64,000 bases of DNA from Microvirga alba (GTDB lineage Bacteria; Pseudomonadota; Alphaproteobacteria; Rhizobiales; Beijerinckiaceae). The notes under the pieces were generated by a model that had not been told where the DNA came from, did no database searches, and was given only the letters and a program-made list of their open reading frames with translations. Made by a program: the position numbers and the translations under genes. Shown piece after piece: positions 43,663-53,081 of this stretch; the stretch's first letter is position 1, and every line of letters begins with the position of its first letter. The stretch spans positions 124,001-188,000 of the forward strand of contig NZ_JADQDO010000009.1 in NCBI RefSeq assembly GCF_015694465.1, given 5' to 3'.

Positions 43663-43749
43663 TCGCAGGCTGTCAGAGGTTCGAGGCTCGAACCAGCACG
43701 GCTGGCTGATGCGCCCCGATGCCGAGGCCGCGCTTTTTTCGTCAGCCGA

Positions 43750-44784
43750 TCATCGATCTCTCTGCAGCCATGCCACCACGAACGGCACGACAAGTCCGAT
43801 GCTGAGGAAGCGCACGAGATGGTGGCTGCCCACGTAAAGCGGGTCGAGCCCCAAGATCAGGGCGAGAACGGTCATGGCCTCGAGACCACCCGGGGCGAAG
43901 GCGACGAGACCATTGGCGAAGCTCACCCCCGCCAGCCAGGCCGCAAGGATCGCGAACGCGACCGCCACCACCATGCCGATGGTCAGCGATCCGAGGGCGG
44001 CGAAAAGCGTCTTCTTCAAGGTCGAACGCTGCAGGTCACGGAAGCGTTCGGCGATGAAAATACCGATGAGAACAAGTCCGCCGGTGGCGATGACCGGCGG
44101 AATGACGCCCGTCACGAGTTCCGTGCCATGGCTGGCCGTGCTGACCAACGTCGCGCCGAGAAGGATGGGCGCAGCGACTTTGAGCCGATTGAAGAGCGCC
44201 CCGACAATCAGACTGCCGCCAAACACGAAAGCCATGCCGGCGGGCGTCTCCACGGGCAATCCTTGACCAAGCAGCGCAGCGCCGTTTCCGCCCTCTCCCA
44301 CCATGACGACAGCGCTCGGCAACAGCGCGATCAGCACGAACAGGCGGACGTTCTGGACGATGGCGATGGAGGCGACCTCCGCCTTGCGATCGACGGCGAT
44401 GGCGAGAACCGTGGAAAGTGCACCGGGCACGGAGGCCAGCACGGCATCGTCCGTGCGCCACCCCGAGACCCGCGTCAGCCAGAGCACGGAGGCGCAAGAG
44501 ATCACCACGACAGCGACGATCAAGAGGATGAGGCTCGACGGATAGCGGCCCATCGCGGCGATCGCCTCAGGTGTCACGGCCGCGCCCATCGACGCGCCGG
44601 AAATCAGCATCGCGGCGTCGGCGAGCGCGCGGGGCATCGGCACGGCCCAGCGCGTCAGACCCCATAAAGTCATTGCAATGGCGGCGCCGGAGAGCCAGGC
44701 CGCAGGCACGCCGAGAACCTGAAAGAGCAGGCCGCCGAGACCGGCAATCAGAATTTGAGCAAGATGAGCGAAGATCAGACGCAT
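43750..44784 (-). CDS. AbrB family membrane transporter
   Basis: 344 residues from the ATG at 44784; the long in-frame N-terminal extension is not membrane-like and is rejected. About ten hydrophobic helices in two homologous halves: LLFQVLGVPAAWLSGAA / ISGASMGAAVTPEA in the first and AWLAGVSFANGLVAFAPGGLEAM in the second. This is the AbrB membrane duplication family (ammonia monooxygenase regulator-like name, but a transporter-like protein), found next to many catabolic genes. Convergent with the RpiR gene. The substrate is unknown. Confidence 0.88.
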   Translation of the reverse strand: MRLIFAHLAQILIAGLGGLLFQVLGVPAAWLSGAAIAMTLWGLTRWAVPMPRALADAAMLISGASMGAAVTPEAIAAMGRYPSSLILLIVAVVVISCASVLWLTRVSGWRTDDAVLASVPGALSTVLAIAVDRKAEVASIAIVQNVRLFVLIALLPSAVVMVGEGGNGAALLGQGLPVETPAGMAFVFGGSLIVGALFNRLKVAAPILLGATLVSTASHGTELVTGVIPPVIATGGLVLIGIFIAERFRDLQRSTLKKTLFAALGSLTIGMVVAVAFAILAAWLAGVSFANGLVAFAPGGLEAMTVLALILGLDPLYVGSHHLVRFLSIGLVVPFVVAWLQRDR

Positions 44785-44885
44785 GACCGGATAGCGGAGC
44801 CCCCTCTTCTTCGCTCCATGACCGCCTGAAGCTTTCAGGTCAATCGGTGTCGACGCGGGTGGGGCATGCGCCCCGTGCCTCGACC

Positions 44886-46088
44886 TTACGCGGCAAGCCG
44901 TGGCAGGGCCTCGGCTATGCGGCGGACCGCTTCTTCCACGTCCTCGGCCTTGCGGAGATAGCACAGGCGCAAATACCCCTCGCCCGCGTCGCCAAAGGCG
45001 GAGCCCGGCGCAAGGCCCACATTAGCTTCATCGATGAGCCGCATCGCGATGTCCTTCGCGTTCTTGGCTCCCCGGATCTTGAAAAAGGCATAGAAGGCTC
45101 CGCTCGGAGGCGGCAGTTCGACGAGACCCGACTCGGTCAGGCGCTGCACGATCGCCCGACCGGCCCGGGCCCGCGCGATTTGATCGGCCAGGAAGCTCTC
45201 ACCCTCATCCAGCGCGGCGATGCCCGCGCGCTGGATGAAGACCGGCGTTCCGGAGGTTTGGTACTGGATCAGATTTTCAATGACGGGACCAAGCGGGGGC
45301 GGAGCCTCGAGCCAGCCGAGTCGCCAACCCGTCATGGCCCAATTCTTAGAAAAGGTCTGGATGAAGAGGACGCAGTCCTCGGGTGTCATCACATCCCGGA
45401 ACGAGGGTGAACGTCCGCCGACGGTCAGTGTCGGGTCGTGAATGAAGCGGCCATAGATCTCGTCCGCGATGATCCAGAGACCGTGCCGCCGCGCGATATC
45501 GAGCAAAGCGCTCAGATCGTCATGGCTCGCCGTCCAGCCGGTCGGATTGGAGGGCGAGTTGATGACGAGGGCGCGGGTGCGGGGCGTAACCGCCTTTTCG
45601 AGCCGTTCGAGGTCGATGTTCCAACCGTGCGCGTCGATATTCATGGGAACTCCGACGGCCTGCGCGCCCGCGATGACTATCGCGCCGACGAAATTGGGCC
45701 ACGCGGGTGTGGGGACCAGCACCTCATCGCCAGTTCCGGCGACCATGCGGATCGCGATCTGCAAGGCGGGCATGCCGCCCGAGTTCACGAAAAAGCGCTC
45801 CGGATCGGAAGCCTTTCCGTAGAGCCGCTCGTGATAGCGGGCGAGTGCCTCGCGCAGCTCCGGAATGCCGCTCTGATAGGTGTAGAAAGTCTCGCCTGTT
45901 GCCAGCGAGCGCGTTGCCGCTTCGCAAATGAAGGCCGGCGTCGGCAGATCGCCCTCGCCAACCCAAAGCGGTATGATGCCCGGACGTCCCCGGCCATAAT
46001 TCGCCACATCGACGATCCCGCTGGCAGGAGCCTGCTCGGCCTCCGGGCGCAGTTTCGAAAGCGAAGGGATCGCAATGGATGAGTCCAT
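44886..46088 (-). CDS. Class I/II pyridoxal-phosphate aminotransferase
   Basis: 400 residues from the ATG at 46088, with GAAGGAAG upstream. AspC-like fold type I: YTYQSGIPELREALA, NSGGMPALQIAIRM, PTPAWPNFV, INSPSNPTGW, ADEIYGRF and the PLP lysine in FSKNWAMTGWRLGW, then RLCYL. Probably transfers amino groups between an amino acid and a keto acid in the cytoplasm. Immediate neighbours, the AbrB-type transporter downstream and mscL upstream, do not define the substrate. No anomaly seen. Confidence 0.92.
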   Translation of the reverse strand: MDSSIAIPSLSKLRPEAEQAPASGIVDVANYGRGRPGIIPLWVGEGDLPTPAFICEAATRSLATGETFYTYQSGIPELREALARYHERLYGKASDPERFFVNSGGMPALQIAIRMVAGTGDEVLVPTPAWPNFVGAIVIAGAQAVGVPMNIDAHGWNIDLERLEKAVTPRTRALVINSPSNPTGWTASHDDLSALLDIARRHGLWIIADEIYGRFIHDPTLTVGGRSPSFRDVMTPEDCVLFIQTFSKNWAMTGWRLGWLEAPPPLGPVIENLIQYQTSGTPVFIQRAGIAALDEGESFLADQIARARAGRAIVQRLTESGLVELPPPSGAFYAFFKIRGAKNAKDIAMRLIDEANVGLAPGSAFGDAGEGYLRLCYLRKAEDVEEAVRRIAEALPRLAA

Positions 46089-46195
46089 GAAGACTTCCTT
46101 CAACAGGCAGACAACGGTGCCCCCTGTTTAAAGCAAGTCGCGATTCTCCATCCATGAAAAGAAAAAGGGTGACCGATCGAATCCGGTGATGGATC

Positions 46196-46621
46196 TCAAG
46201 CGGGCCGTTTGTCCTTCAGAAGGTCGCGGATTTCCGACAGGAGCTTCACGTCTTCGGGAGTTTCCGGAGCCTTCTCGGCCTTGGCCGCTTCGGTCCGTTG
46301 CAGCTTGTTCAACGCTCTCACCACCAGGAAGAGAACCCAGGCGATGATGATGAAGTTGATGGCGATGGTGAAGAAGTTGCCCCAGGCGAGCACCGCCCCC
46401 TGTTTCTTTGCTTCGACAAGCGATGTCGAAGTGACGTTGTGCGACAACGCCGTGAAGTAATTCGAGAAGTCGAGGCCGCCTGTGACCGCGCCGATAATCG
46501 GCATGAAGATGTCGCCGACGAGCGAGTCCACGATCCGTCCGAACGCCGCGCCGATGATGACGCCGATGGCAAGATCCACCACGTTGCCGCGCAAGGCGAA
46601 TTTCTTGAACTCGTTCAACAT
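46196..46621 (-). CDS. mscL: Large-conductance mechanosensitive channel
   Basis: 141 residues from the ATG at 46621 with GAGGG upstream; a nine-codon upstream extension lacks a site. The signature [21 protein letters not shown], the first pore helix with [22 protein letters not shown], a periplasmic loop and the second helix [23 protein letters not shown] are complete, followed by a cytoplasmic helix ending [11 protein letters not shown]. It opens on membrane tension to release solutes during hypo-osmotic shock. A single-gene unit by its spacing. Confidence 0.97.
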   Translation of the reverse strand: MLNEFKKFALRGNVVDLAIGVIIGAAFGRIVDSLVGDIFMPIIGAVTGGLDFSNYFTALSHNVTSTSLVEAKKQGAVLAWGNFFTIAINFIIIAWVLFLVVRALNKLQRTEAAKAEKAPETPEDVKLLSEIRDLLKDKRPA

Positions 46622-46679
46622 GGTCGATCCCTCGTTCGTCAGCTCCACTAGGATTAAGCTGTCCGAACGAGGGATTTAG

Positions 46680-47210
46680 TCAAGCCTCCCGGCTGGCGAG
46701 AAGCCCCTGAAGGTCCAGGCGCTTTGTGAACATCTGGAGCGCGCCGTCGGGCGTCCGGGGCCATTCCTCCTTGGGGCGATCCCAATAGAGCTCGACGCCG
46801 TTCTTGTCGGGATCGCTGAGATAAAGAGCCTCGCTCACGCCGTGATCGCTCGCACCCTCAAGCGGGATACCCGCTTGCGCCAGCCGATAAAGCGCATCGG
46901 CCAGCGCCGCCCGCGTCGGGTAGAGAATGGCGGTATGGTAAAGCCCCGTCGTGCCGGGAGGCGGCGGCGAGCCGCCCAGGCTTTCCCAGGTGTTCAAGCC
47001 GATATGGTGGTGATAGCCCCCAGCCGAAATAAAGGCTGCCTGGGTGCCATAGCGTTGAATCAGCTCGAAGCCGAGGACGCCGCAATAGAAGGCGAGCGAA
47101 CGGTTCAGATCGGCCACTTTCAGATGCACGTGGCCGATGCGGGTGCCCGGATGGATGGGACGTGCCGCCGGAGTTCCGGCGGTATCCGATGATGTGATCG
47201 TTGCACTCAT
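46680..47210 (-). CDS. VOC-fold dioxygenase/glyoxalase-like protein (CatE-like)
   Basis: 176 residues from the ATG at 47210 with GGAAG upstream. Two beta-alpha-beta-beta-beta modules: RIGHVHLKVADLNRSLAFYCGVLGF with a metal His, SAGGYHHHIGLNTWES, YHTAILYPTRA and GVELYWDRP with the metal Glu. This matches the catechol-2,3-dioxygenase-like (CatE/MhqO) group, though it is shorter than the two-domain CatE. It follows the DoxX gene by 10 bases; this gene order matches Bacillus catDE, a quinone/catechol detoxification pair. The substrate is inferred. Confidence 0.88.
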   Translation of the reverse strand: MSATITSSDTAGTPAARPIHPGTRIGHVHLKVADLNRSLAFYCGVLGFELIQRYGTQAAFISAGGYHHHIGLNTWESLGGSPPPPGTTGLYHTAILYPTRAALADALYRLAQAGIPLEGASDHGVSEALYLSDPDKNGVELYWDRPKEEWPRTPDGALQMFTKRLDLQGLLASREA

Positions 47211-47220
47211 GGTTCTTCCA

Positions 47221-47655
47221 TTACGCTGAGCGAGCCGAAAGCGAGCCCGAAGTCTTTGCCGAGCCGGTGCTGAGGGCATAGGCTCCGTCACCGAGAAGGG
47301 CCTGGACGACAAGAGCCGCAATCCAGAACGCCAAATATTCCCAGCCGCCATTCGGATTGTTGAAGAAGAAGCCGGCCGGGCCATGCACGGTAAAGATCGC
47401 CCCGAGGAGGATCGGGATCAAGGCCAGAGCGGCCCAGCGGGTCAGGAAGCCGAGGATCAGAGCGACGCCGCCGGCGACCTCCGCGAGGATGGTCAGATAG
47501 GCGAGTGTCGGGGGAAGACCGAGGCTGCCGAAGAACTGCGCTGTGCCCGCAGGCGTGAAAACGAAGATCTTGAGGCCTGCATGGGCCAGGAAGAGAATGC
47601 CGAGCGTCACGCGGAGAACGAGGGCGGCATAAGGAGCGGTGCGGGTATCGATCAT
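47221..47655 (-). CDS. DoxX family membrane protein (CatD-like)
   Basis: 144 residues with four hydrophobic helices and the DoxX pattern LRVTLGILFLAHAGLKIFVFT, FFGSLGLPPTLAYLTILAEVAGGVALILGFLTRWAALALIP and NNPNGGWEYLAFWIAALV. Family members are small inner-membrane proteins linked to redox reactions of thiosulphate or quinones. It is the first gene of the pair with the VOC dioxygenase and is divergent from a LysR regulator; together they resemble catD-catE under local control. Confidence 0.92.
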   Translation of the reverse strand: MIDTRTAPYAALVLRVTLGILFLAHAGLKIFVFTPAGTAQFFGSLGLPPTLAYLTILAEVAGGVALILGFLTRWAALALIPILLGAIFTVHGPAGFFFNNPNGGWEYLAFWIAALVVQALLGDGAYALSTGSAKTSGSLSARSA

Positions 47656-47706
47656 GATGATCTCCAGGGGAAACGTAGTATCCCTTATGACTTCAAACCG
47701 CCAATG

Positions 47707-47731
47707 TGATAATCATCGCCATGGAATATCA
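47707..47731. promoter_or_regulatory. Candidate LysR-type site
   Basis: TGATA and TATCA separated by 15 bases in the 105-base gap between the divergent DoxX and LysR genes. It has the loose T-N11-A style symmetry expected for LysR-family activators, but short arms, so it is a suggestion only. Confidence 0.35.
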
Positions 47732-47760
47732 ATTCACACCACGAGAGTGAGATAACCTCT

Positions 47761-48675
47761 ATGCTCGACCGCGTAACCAGCATGCAGGTCTTCGTGCGCG
47801 TTGCTGCGCTCGGCAGCTTTTCCGCCGCCGCGCGGGCGCTTCATCTCTCGCAGACGATGGTGACGAAGCATGTGGCAGCGCTTGAAAACCGCCTCGGCGT
47901 CAAGCTTCTGAACCGCTCGACGCGGAGCCTTGTTCTGACCGAGGGCGGGCGCGACTATTTGGCCGCCTGCGAGCGCATCCTCGCCGAGATCGAGGAGGCC
48001 GAAGCCTCCGCGAGCCTTGATCGCATCGAGCCGCGAGGAACGTTGCGGCTCAACGTGCCGCTTACCTTCGGGTTTCGCCAGATCGTACCGGCGCTTGCTG
48101 AATTCAGCGGCCAGTATCCTGCTCTGACGGTGGATCTGGGCTTGGCCGACCGTTATGTGGACCTGATCGAGGAGGGGTGGGACCTCGCGATCCGGATTGG
48201 ACGGCTGAAGGATTCAAGCCTCGTCGCCCGGCGCATCGCCCCTTGCCGCATCGCGGTCTGCGCCGCCCCATCCTACCTCAGGGCCCACGGCACGCCGAAG
48301 ACTCTCGACGATCTCAGCGCGCACAATTGTCTCGGCTACACCCTCCCCAGCGCCGTGAACGCCGATCGCTGGCTGTTCGGCAAGGATGGGGACATGGCTG
48401 TTCCGGTCAAAGGCAATCTGCGCGCCAATAACGGAGATGCCTTGCTCGCGGCGGCGCTCGCCGGACAGGGGTTGATCTATCAGCCGACCTTTTTGGTGGG
48501 CGATAGCCTGCGCGATGGCAGCCTCGTCCGGGTCCTGGCCGATTATCCGGCACAGGAGCTTGGCGTTCACGCAGTCCTGCCCTCCGGCCGTCAGACTCCG
48601 GCCAAGGTGCGCGCCTTCAGCGAGTTCCTGGCCGCCCGCTTCGCGCCCGAGCCGGGCTGGGACCGGAATTTGTAA
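47761..48675 (+). CDS. LysR family transcriptional regulator
   Basis: 304 residues. The N-terminal winged HTH (MQVFVRVAALGSFSAAARALHLSQTMVTKHVAALENRLGVKLLNR) and the effector domain (LRLNVPLTFGFRQIVPALAEF, DLAIRIG, YLRAHGTP) belong to the common AaeR/DsdC-like subgroup that senses aromatic or quinone-like effectors. It is divergent from the DoxX-VOC pair, so it is probably their activator or repressor. Full length with no odd features. Confidence 0.95.
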   Translation: MLDRVTSMQVFVRVAALGSFSAAARALHLSQTMVTKHVAALENRLGVKLLNRSTRSLVLTEGGRDYLAACERILAEIEEAEASASLDRIEPRGTLRLNVPLTFGFRQIVPALAEFSGQYPALTVDLGLADRYVDLIEEGWDLAIRIGRLKDSSLVARRIAPCRIAVCAAPSYLRAHGTPKTLDDLSAHNCLGYTLPSAVNADRWLFGKDGDMAVPVKGNLRANNGDALLAAALAGQGLIYQPTFLVGDSLRDGSLVRVLADYPAQELGVHAVLPSGRQTPAKVRAFSEFLAARFAPEPGWDRNL

Positions 48676-48757
48676 GGGCCCTGGGGGTCAACCGGCAGTG
48701 GCATTCGCCACCGTGACCAGCTAAATCTGTCGAGGGTTTTTCTCGCGAGGATCGCAC

Positions 48758-51700
48758 ATGGTCGCCAGTTGGGCGGTTATCCTATCGGCCCTGGTCTATC
48801 TCTGCCTGTTGTTCATGGTCGCCCATTGGGGCGACAATGGCGGGCGGCGGATCATCCAGGGGCCTGCCCGCTCCACCATCGCTGCCTTGTCGCTCGCGGT
48901 CTATTGCACGTCCTGGACGTTCTTTGGATCGGTGGGGCTTGCCAGCCGCTCCGGCCTGGACTTCCTCACCATCTATATCGGGCCCATCCTCGTCATCGGT
49001 CTCGGCCACACTCTCGTCACGCGCATCGTGCGGATCGCCAAGACACAGAACATCTCGTCCATCGCCGACTTCGTCGCCGCGCGCTACGGCAAGAGCGAAC
49101 GCGTCGCAGCCATCGTCAGCCTGATCGCGCTCATCGGCTCCATTCCTTATATCGCGCTGCAATTGAAGGCGGTCTCGTCCTCGCTCGACGTGTTTCTCAG
49201 CGCGGCGAACGGCACGACCCATCCCCAGATCCCGTTTTTCGGCGATCTGGCACTCGTCGTCGCACTCGTGCTTGCCGGTTTCGCTGTCGCGTTCGGCACG
49301 CGCCATACGGACGCGACCGAGCATCAGGACGGATTGATGATGGCGATTTCGCTTGAATCCGTCGTGAAGCTGATCGCGTTTCTCTTCGTCGGCGGCTATG
49401 TCACCTTCGTCATGTTCGGCGGCTACGGCGCCATCGTCGAGCGCCTCAGCGCGAAGGGGATCGATCCGAGCCTCTTCGACCGGACCTCCGGTTTCGGCAG
49501 CTACATCACGCTCATTCTTCTCTCGAGCTGCGCGGCGCTACTTCTGCCGCGCCAGTTTCACATGACCGTGGTCGAAAACCGGGCCATCGAAGACGTGAAG
49601 CGGGCGGCATGGCTGTTCCCGCTCTACCTCGTGCTCATCAACATCTTCGTCATCCCCATCGCGCTCGGCGGCCTGGCAATCTTCCCCGAAGGCACGGTCG
49701 ACCGCGACATGACCGTTCTCGCTCTGCCCCTGTTCGACCAGTCGGGGGTGGTTGCGGTCATCGCGTTTCTGGGCGGTTTCTCGGCGGCGACTGCCATGGT
49801 CATCGTCGATTCCGTCGCGGTCGCGGTGATGATCTCGAACCATCTGGTCATGCCGATCGTTCTGCGGCGGCGGGCTTTCGCAGGCGTCGATCTCGGCGGC
49901 TTCGTGCTTGGCGTGCGGCGCGCCTCGATCATGGTGGTGATCCTGCTCGCCTATGCCTATTACCGCGCCTCCGGCGAAGCGGCGCTTGCCGCCATCGGCC
50001 TGTTGTCGTTCGCCGCCATCGCCCAGGTCGCGCCGGCCTTTCTCGGCGGTCTCATCTGGTCGCGGGGCACGGCCTTCGGCGCCAGCGCGGCGCTCATTGT
50101 CGGATTTGTCACCTGGGCCTACACGCTGCTTCTCCCCAGTCTGGTCTGGGACGGCGTGTTCTGGTCGGATGTGGTAATCACCGGCCCGTTCGGGATTTCG
50201 GCGCTCAAACCGACGGCGCTATTCGGAGTCGATCTGCCGCAGCTCACCCACGGCGTCATTTGGAGCCTGACCCTCAACATCCTGACCTATGTCGGCTGCT
50301 CGCTCTGGAAACCGGTGACCGCGCTCGAGCGGGTCCAGGCCACGATCTTTGTCGGCGAGCCGGATCTCTCCGCGACCCCGAGTTTCCGCCTGTTCCGGGC
50401 GAGCGTGACCGTTGACGAATTGCGCGCGACCGTCGCGCGCTATCTCGGCGAGGAACGCACGACCCGATCCTTTGAAGGCTTCGCCCATAGCCGCGGACAA
50501 GCGCTTGAGACCCGTGCGGAAGCGGATGTGCATCTGCTACGCTATGCCGAACACCTCCTCGCCTCCGCCATCGGCACCGCCTCGTCGCGACTGGCCCTGT
50601 CGCTGCTGCTGCGCCGCCGCACCGTCTCGACCAAGGCGGCGCTCAAGCTTCTCGACGATGCGTCGGCTGCCATCCAGCACAGCCGCGATCTGCTGCAGCA
50701 TGCGATCAACTACGCCAAGCAGGGCATCACCGTGCTCGATCGCGACCTGAAATTGCTCGCATGGAATCAGGCCTTCGTCGATCTCTACGAACTCCCGCCC
50801 AACCTCGTCCGCGTCGGCATCGGCATGGATGCCATCTTCGCCTTCAACGCGGAGCGCGGCTCCTACGGACCGGGCGACACCAACCAGCTGATTGCCGCGC
50901 GCATCCATTCCTTCCTGCACGATCTCGAGCCGGTGCGCCTGAAGCTGCGGCCCTCCGGCAAGGTGATCGAGATCCGCTCGAACCAATTGCCCGATGGCGG
51001 CCTCGTCACCACTTATACGGACGTCACCGAGACAGTCGAGGCGGAGGAGGAGAGCCGGCGTGCCAACGAGACGCTGGAGCAGCGCGTCCGCGAGCGCACC
51101 GAGGAGCTGACCCGCCTCAACGAGGCGCTCACCAGCGCCAAGGCGGAAGCGGACGAAGCCAACATCTCCAAAACCCGCTTTCTCGCCGCCGCCAGCCACG
51201 ACATTCTGCAACCGCTCAACGCCGCGCGCCTTTACGCCACGTCGTTGGTCGAGCGCGACCGGGAAGCAGGTGACTCGAGCCTGGCGGAAAATATCGACGC
51301 CGCCCTCGACGCGGTTGAGGAGATCCTCACCGCTCTGCTTGACATCTCCCGCCTGGATTCCGGCGCGATGAGACCGCAATGGTCGAGCTTCCGCATCGAC
51401 GAATTGTTCCGCCAGCTTCAGCGCGAGTTCGATCCGATCGCCCGCAAGAAGGGGTTGCAGCTCACCTTCGTACCGTCCTCGCTCACCATTCGCTCGGATC
51501 GCCGCCTGCTGCGCCGCGTGCTCCAGAATCTCGTTTCCAACGCCATCAAATATACGAGTGCAGGACGGGTCATCGTTGGCGGGCGTCGCAAGGGGGCTCA
51601 TCTCGCCATCGAGGTTTGGGACACCGGCCTGGGCATCCCTCCCTCCAAGCAAAGAATTGTGTTCCGGGAGTTCCAACGTCTCGATCAAGGCGCGAAGGCG

Positions 51701-52267
51701 GCGCGAGGTCTTGGTCTCGGCCTTTCCATCGTCGAGCGCATCGGCCGCGTTCTCGCGCATCCGGTGGCGTTGAAATCGGAAGCCGGGCGCGGGTCCGTGT
51801 TCCGCGTCGATGTGCCGGTGGTTGCAGCCCTCCCCGCCTCGACCCTCCCCACCGAACCGCCGCAACCGCCCGTGACCCTCCTGTCGGGATTGCGCGTGCT
51901 CGTGATCGACAACGAGCCCGCCATTCTGGAAGGCATGCGCCTACTACTGGCCAACTGGGGTTGCGAGGTCTGGACAGCGTCGGACCTCGACAGCGCGCTA
52001 CAGACCCTCAAGGCGCACAAGACACCGCCGGAGGCGATCATCGCGGACTATCATCTCGATGAGGGCGACGGTCTCGACCTCATCAAGAACCTGCGCTGGA
52101 AGACGCAGGTCGACACCCCCGCCATGCTCGTGACCGCCGACCGCACGCCGACCGTGCGTGACGCGGCGACGGCGATGCATGTTCACATCCTCAACAAGCC
52201 GGTGAAGCCAGCGGCTTTGCGCGCATTGCTGACGCAATGGCGCGCGACGCGGGTGGCGGCGGAATAG
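48758..52267 (+). CDS. Sodium/solute symporter-like hybrid histidine kinase with receiver
   Basis: 1169 residues. Residues 1 to about 490 form a sodium:solute symporter fold with 12-13 helices (NISSIADFVAARYGKS, SIPYIALQLKAVSSS). A PAS domain follows at about 650-760 (KQGITVLDRDLKLLAWNQAF), then a coiled coil and a HisKA with the phospho-acceptor H814 (AASHDILQPLNAAR). The ATPase N-box is NLVSNAIKY (near 925) with DTGLGIP, and the C-terminal receiver has D1097 (IIADYHLDEGDG). It resembles the CbrA/NahK-type group that couples a transporter-like sensor to phosphorelay control of carbon use. No response regulator gene is adjacent. Confidence 0.95.
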   Translation: MVASWAVILSALVYLCLLFMVAHWGDNGGRRIIQGPARSTIAALSLAVYCTSWTFFGSVGLASRSGLDFLTIYIGPILVIGLGHTLVTRIVRIAKTQNISSIADFVAARYGKSERVAAIVSLIALIGSIPYIALQLKAVSSSLDVFLSAANGTTHPQIPFFGDLALVVALVLAGFAVAFGTRHTDATEHQDGLMMAISLESVVKLIAFLFVGGYVTFVMFGGYGAIVERLSAKGIDPSLFDRTSGFGSYITLILLSSCAALLLPRQFHMTVVENRAIEDVKRAAWLFPLYLVLINIFVIPIALGGLAIFPEGTVDRDMTVLALPLFDQSGVVAVIAFLGGFSAATAMVIVDSVAVAVMISNHLVMPIVLRRRAFAGVDLGGFVLGVRRASIMVVILLAYAYYRASGEAALAAIGLLSFAAIAQVAPAFLGGLIWSRGTAFGASAALIVGFVTWAYTLLLPSLVWDGVFWSDVVITGPFGISALKPTALFGVDLPQLTHGVIWSLTLNILTYVGCSLWKPVTALERVQATIFVGEPDLSATPSFRLFRASVTVDELRATVARYLGEERTTRSFEGFAHSRGQALETRAEADVHLLRYAEHLLASAIGTASSRLALSLLLRRRTVSTKAALKLLDDASAAIQHSRDLLQHAINYAKQGITVLDRDLKLLAWNQAFVDLYELPPNLVRVGIGMDAIFAFNAERGSYGPGDTNQLIAARIHSFLHDLEPVRLKLRPSGKVIEIRSNQLPDGGLVTTYTDVTETVEAEEESRRANETLEQRVRERTEELTRLNEALTSAKAEADEANISKTRFLAAASHDILQPLNAARLYATSLVERDREAGDSSLAENIDAALDAVEEILTALLDISRLDSGAMRPQWSSFRIDELFRQLQREFDPIARKKGLQLTFVPSSLTIRSDRRLLRRVLQNLVSNAIKYTSAGRVIVGGRRKGAHLAIEVWDTGLGIPPSKQRIVFREFQRLDQGAKAARGLGLGLSIVERIGRVLAHPVALKSEAGRGSVFRVDVPVVAALPASTLPTEPPQPPVTLLSGLRVLVIDNEPAILEGMRLLLANWGCEVWTASDLDSALQTLKAHKTPPEAIIADYHLDEGDGLDLIKNLRWKTQVDTPAMLVTADRTPTVRDAATAMHVHILNKPVKPAALRALLTQWRATRVAAE

Positions 52268-52281
52268 GCCTCCACTGCGTC

Positions 52282-53079
52282 TCAAAATGCGACGCGGTGC
52301 AGCGGGATGCGAATATCCAGTGTGTCGAGGATTTGCGCGAACGCCTCGTAGGGATAGCGCTCGTCCTCCGTCACATGCCCTTCGACACGCCCTGAGCCGG
52401 TCGTGACGTACGGTTCAAGCGCCGCGACCACAGTCGCCGCCGGATCGAGGAAGGTCACGTCCGGCGCCGCTTTCTCGAAAAAGTCGGACAGCCAAGGCAG
52501 ATGCGTTGACGAAAGCGTCATCACGTCGATGTCGGGGAAAGCCGCACGTACTTTGTCGACGAACCGCGAGACTTTGCCCTGGGTGCCGGGCTTCTCATTG
52601 AGAAAGGCCGCGTTTTCGATCAGGGCGACCAGATCGGACGCATCGAAGGCATGAACACCGCCCTGCCCTTGCGCAGCCCGATCGATGAACGTACGAATTT
52701 CCGAGCTCTCGACCATCGAGCGCACGCCCAGAACGGCGACCTGTTTCGACCGCGAACGCACAAGCGCATCCGCGACCGGGGGATAGACACCGAAGAGCGG
52801 CTTCCTCGCCATGTCCTTCAACACATCGAAGGCCACCACGGTCGGCGCGTTCGACGCCAGGACGACCGCGCACGGATCGAAGGTCTCCAGATACGCAACC
52901 GCCTTGCCGACGACGGCCACGAGATCGGCCTTGCTCTTCCCGCCATAAGGAAAGCTCGCGCGGTCCGCGAGGTAGAGAATGTCCTGCTCCGGATAGGTGT
53001 CATGCAGGAGCCTGACCGCAGCATAGCTCCCCAGGCCGGCGTCGAAGACCGCGAGCGGCTTGTGAAGAGGCGGCGTCAC
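52282..53079 (-). CDS. Glutamate racemase-like protein with both catalytic Cys replaced by Ser
   Basis: 265 residues, the usual MurI length. The MurI scaffold is clear: VFDAGLGSYAAV (D13), SFPYGGKS, then ASNAPT where MurI has ACNTA, and LSSTHLP where it has GCTHYP. Both catalytic cysteine positions are serine (S76, S191); D13 and H193 are kept. Codons were checked on the DNA (TCG and TCA). MurI interconverts L- and D-glutamate for peptidoglycan using these two cysteines, so this protein is probably inactive or has changed chemistry. It starts 2 bases after the HCCA-isomerase-like gene stop. Essential racemase activity must come from elsewhere in the genome. Confidence 0.88.
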   Translation of the reverse strand: MTPPLHKPLAVFDAGLGSYAAVRLLHDTYPEQDILYLADRASFPYGGKSKADLVAVVGKAVAYLETFDPCAVVLASNAPTVVAFDVLKDMARKPLFGVYPPVADALVRSRSKQVAVLGVRSMVESSEIRTFIDRAAQGQGGVHAFDASDLVALIENAAFLNEKPGTQGKVSRFVDKVRAAFPDIDVMTLSSTHLPWLSDFFEKAAPDVTFLDPAATVVAALEPYVTTGSGRVEGHVTEDERYPYEAFAQILDTLDIRIPLHRVAF

Positions 53080-53081
53080 TT

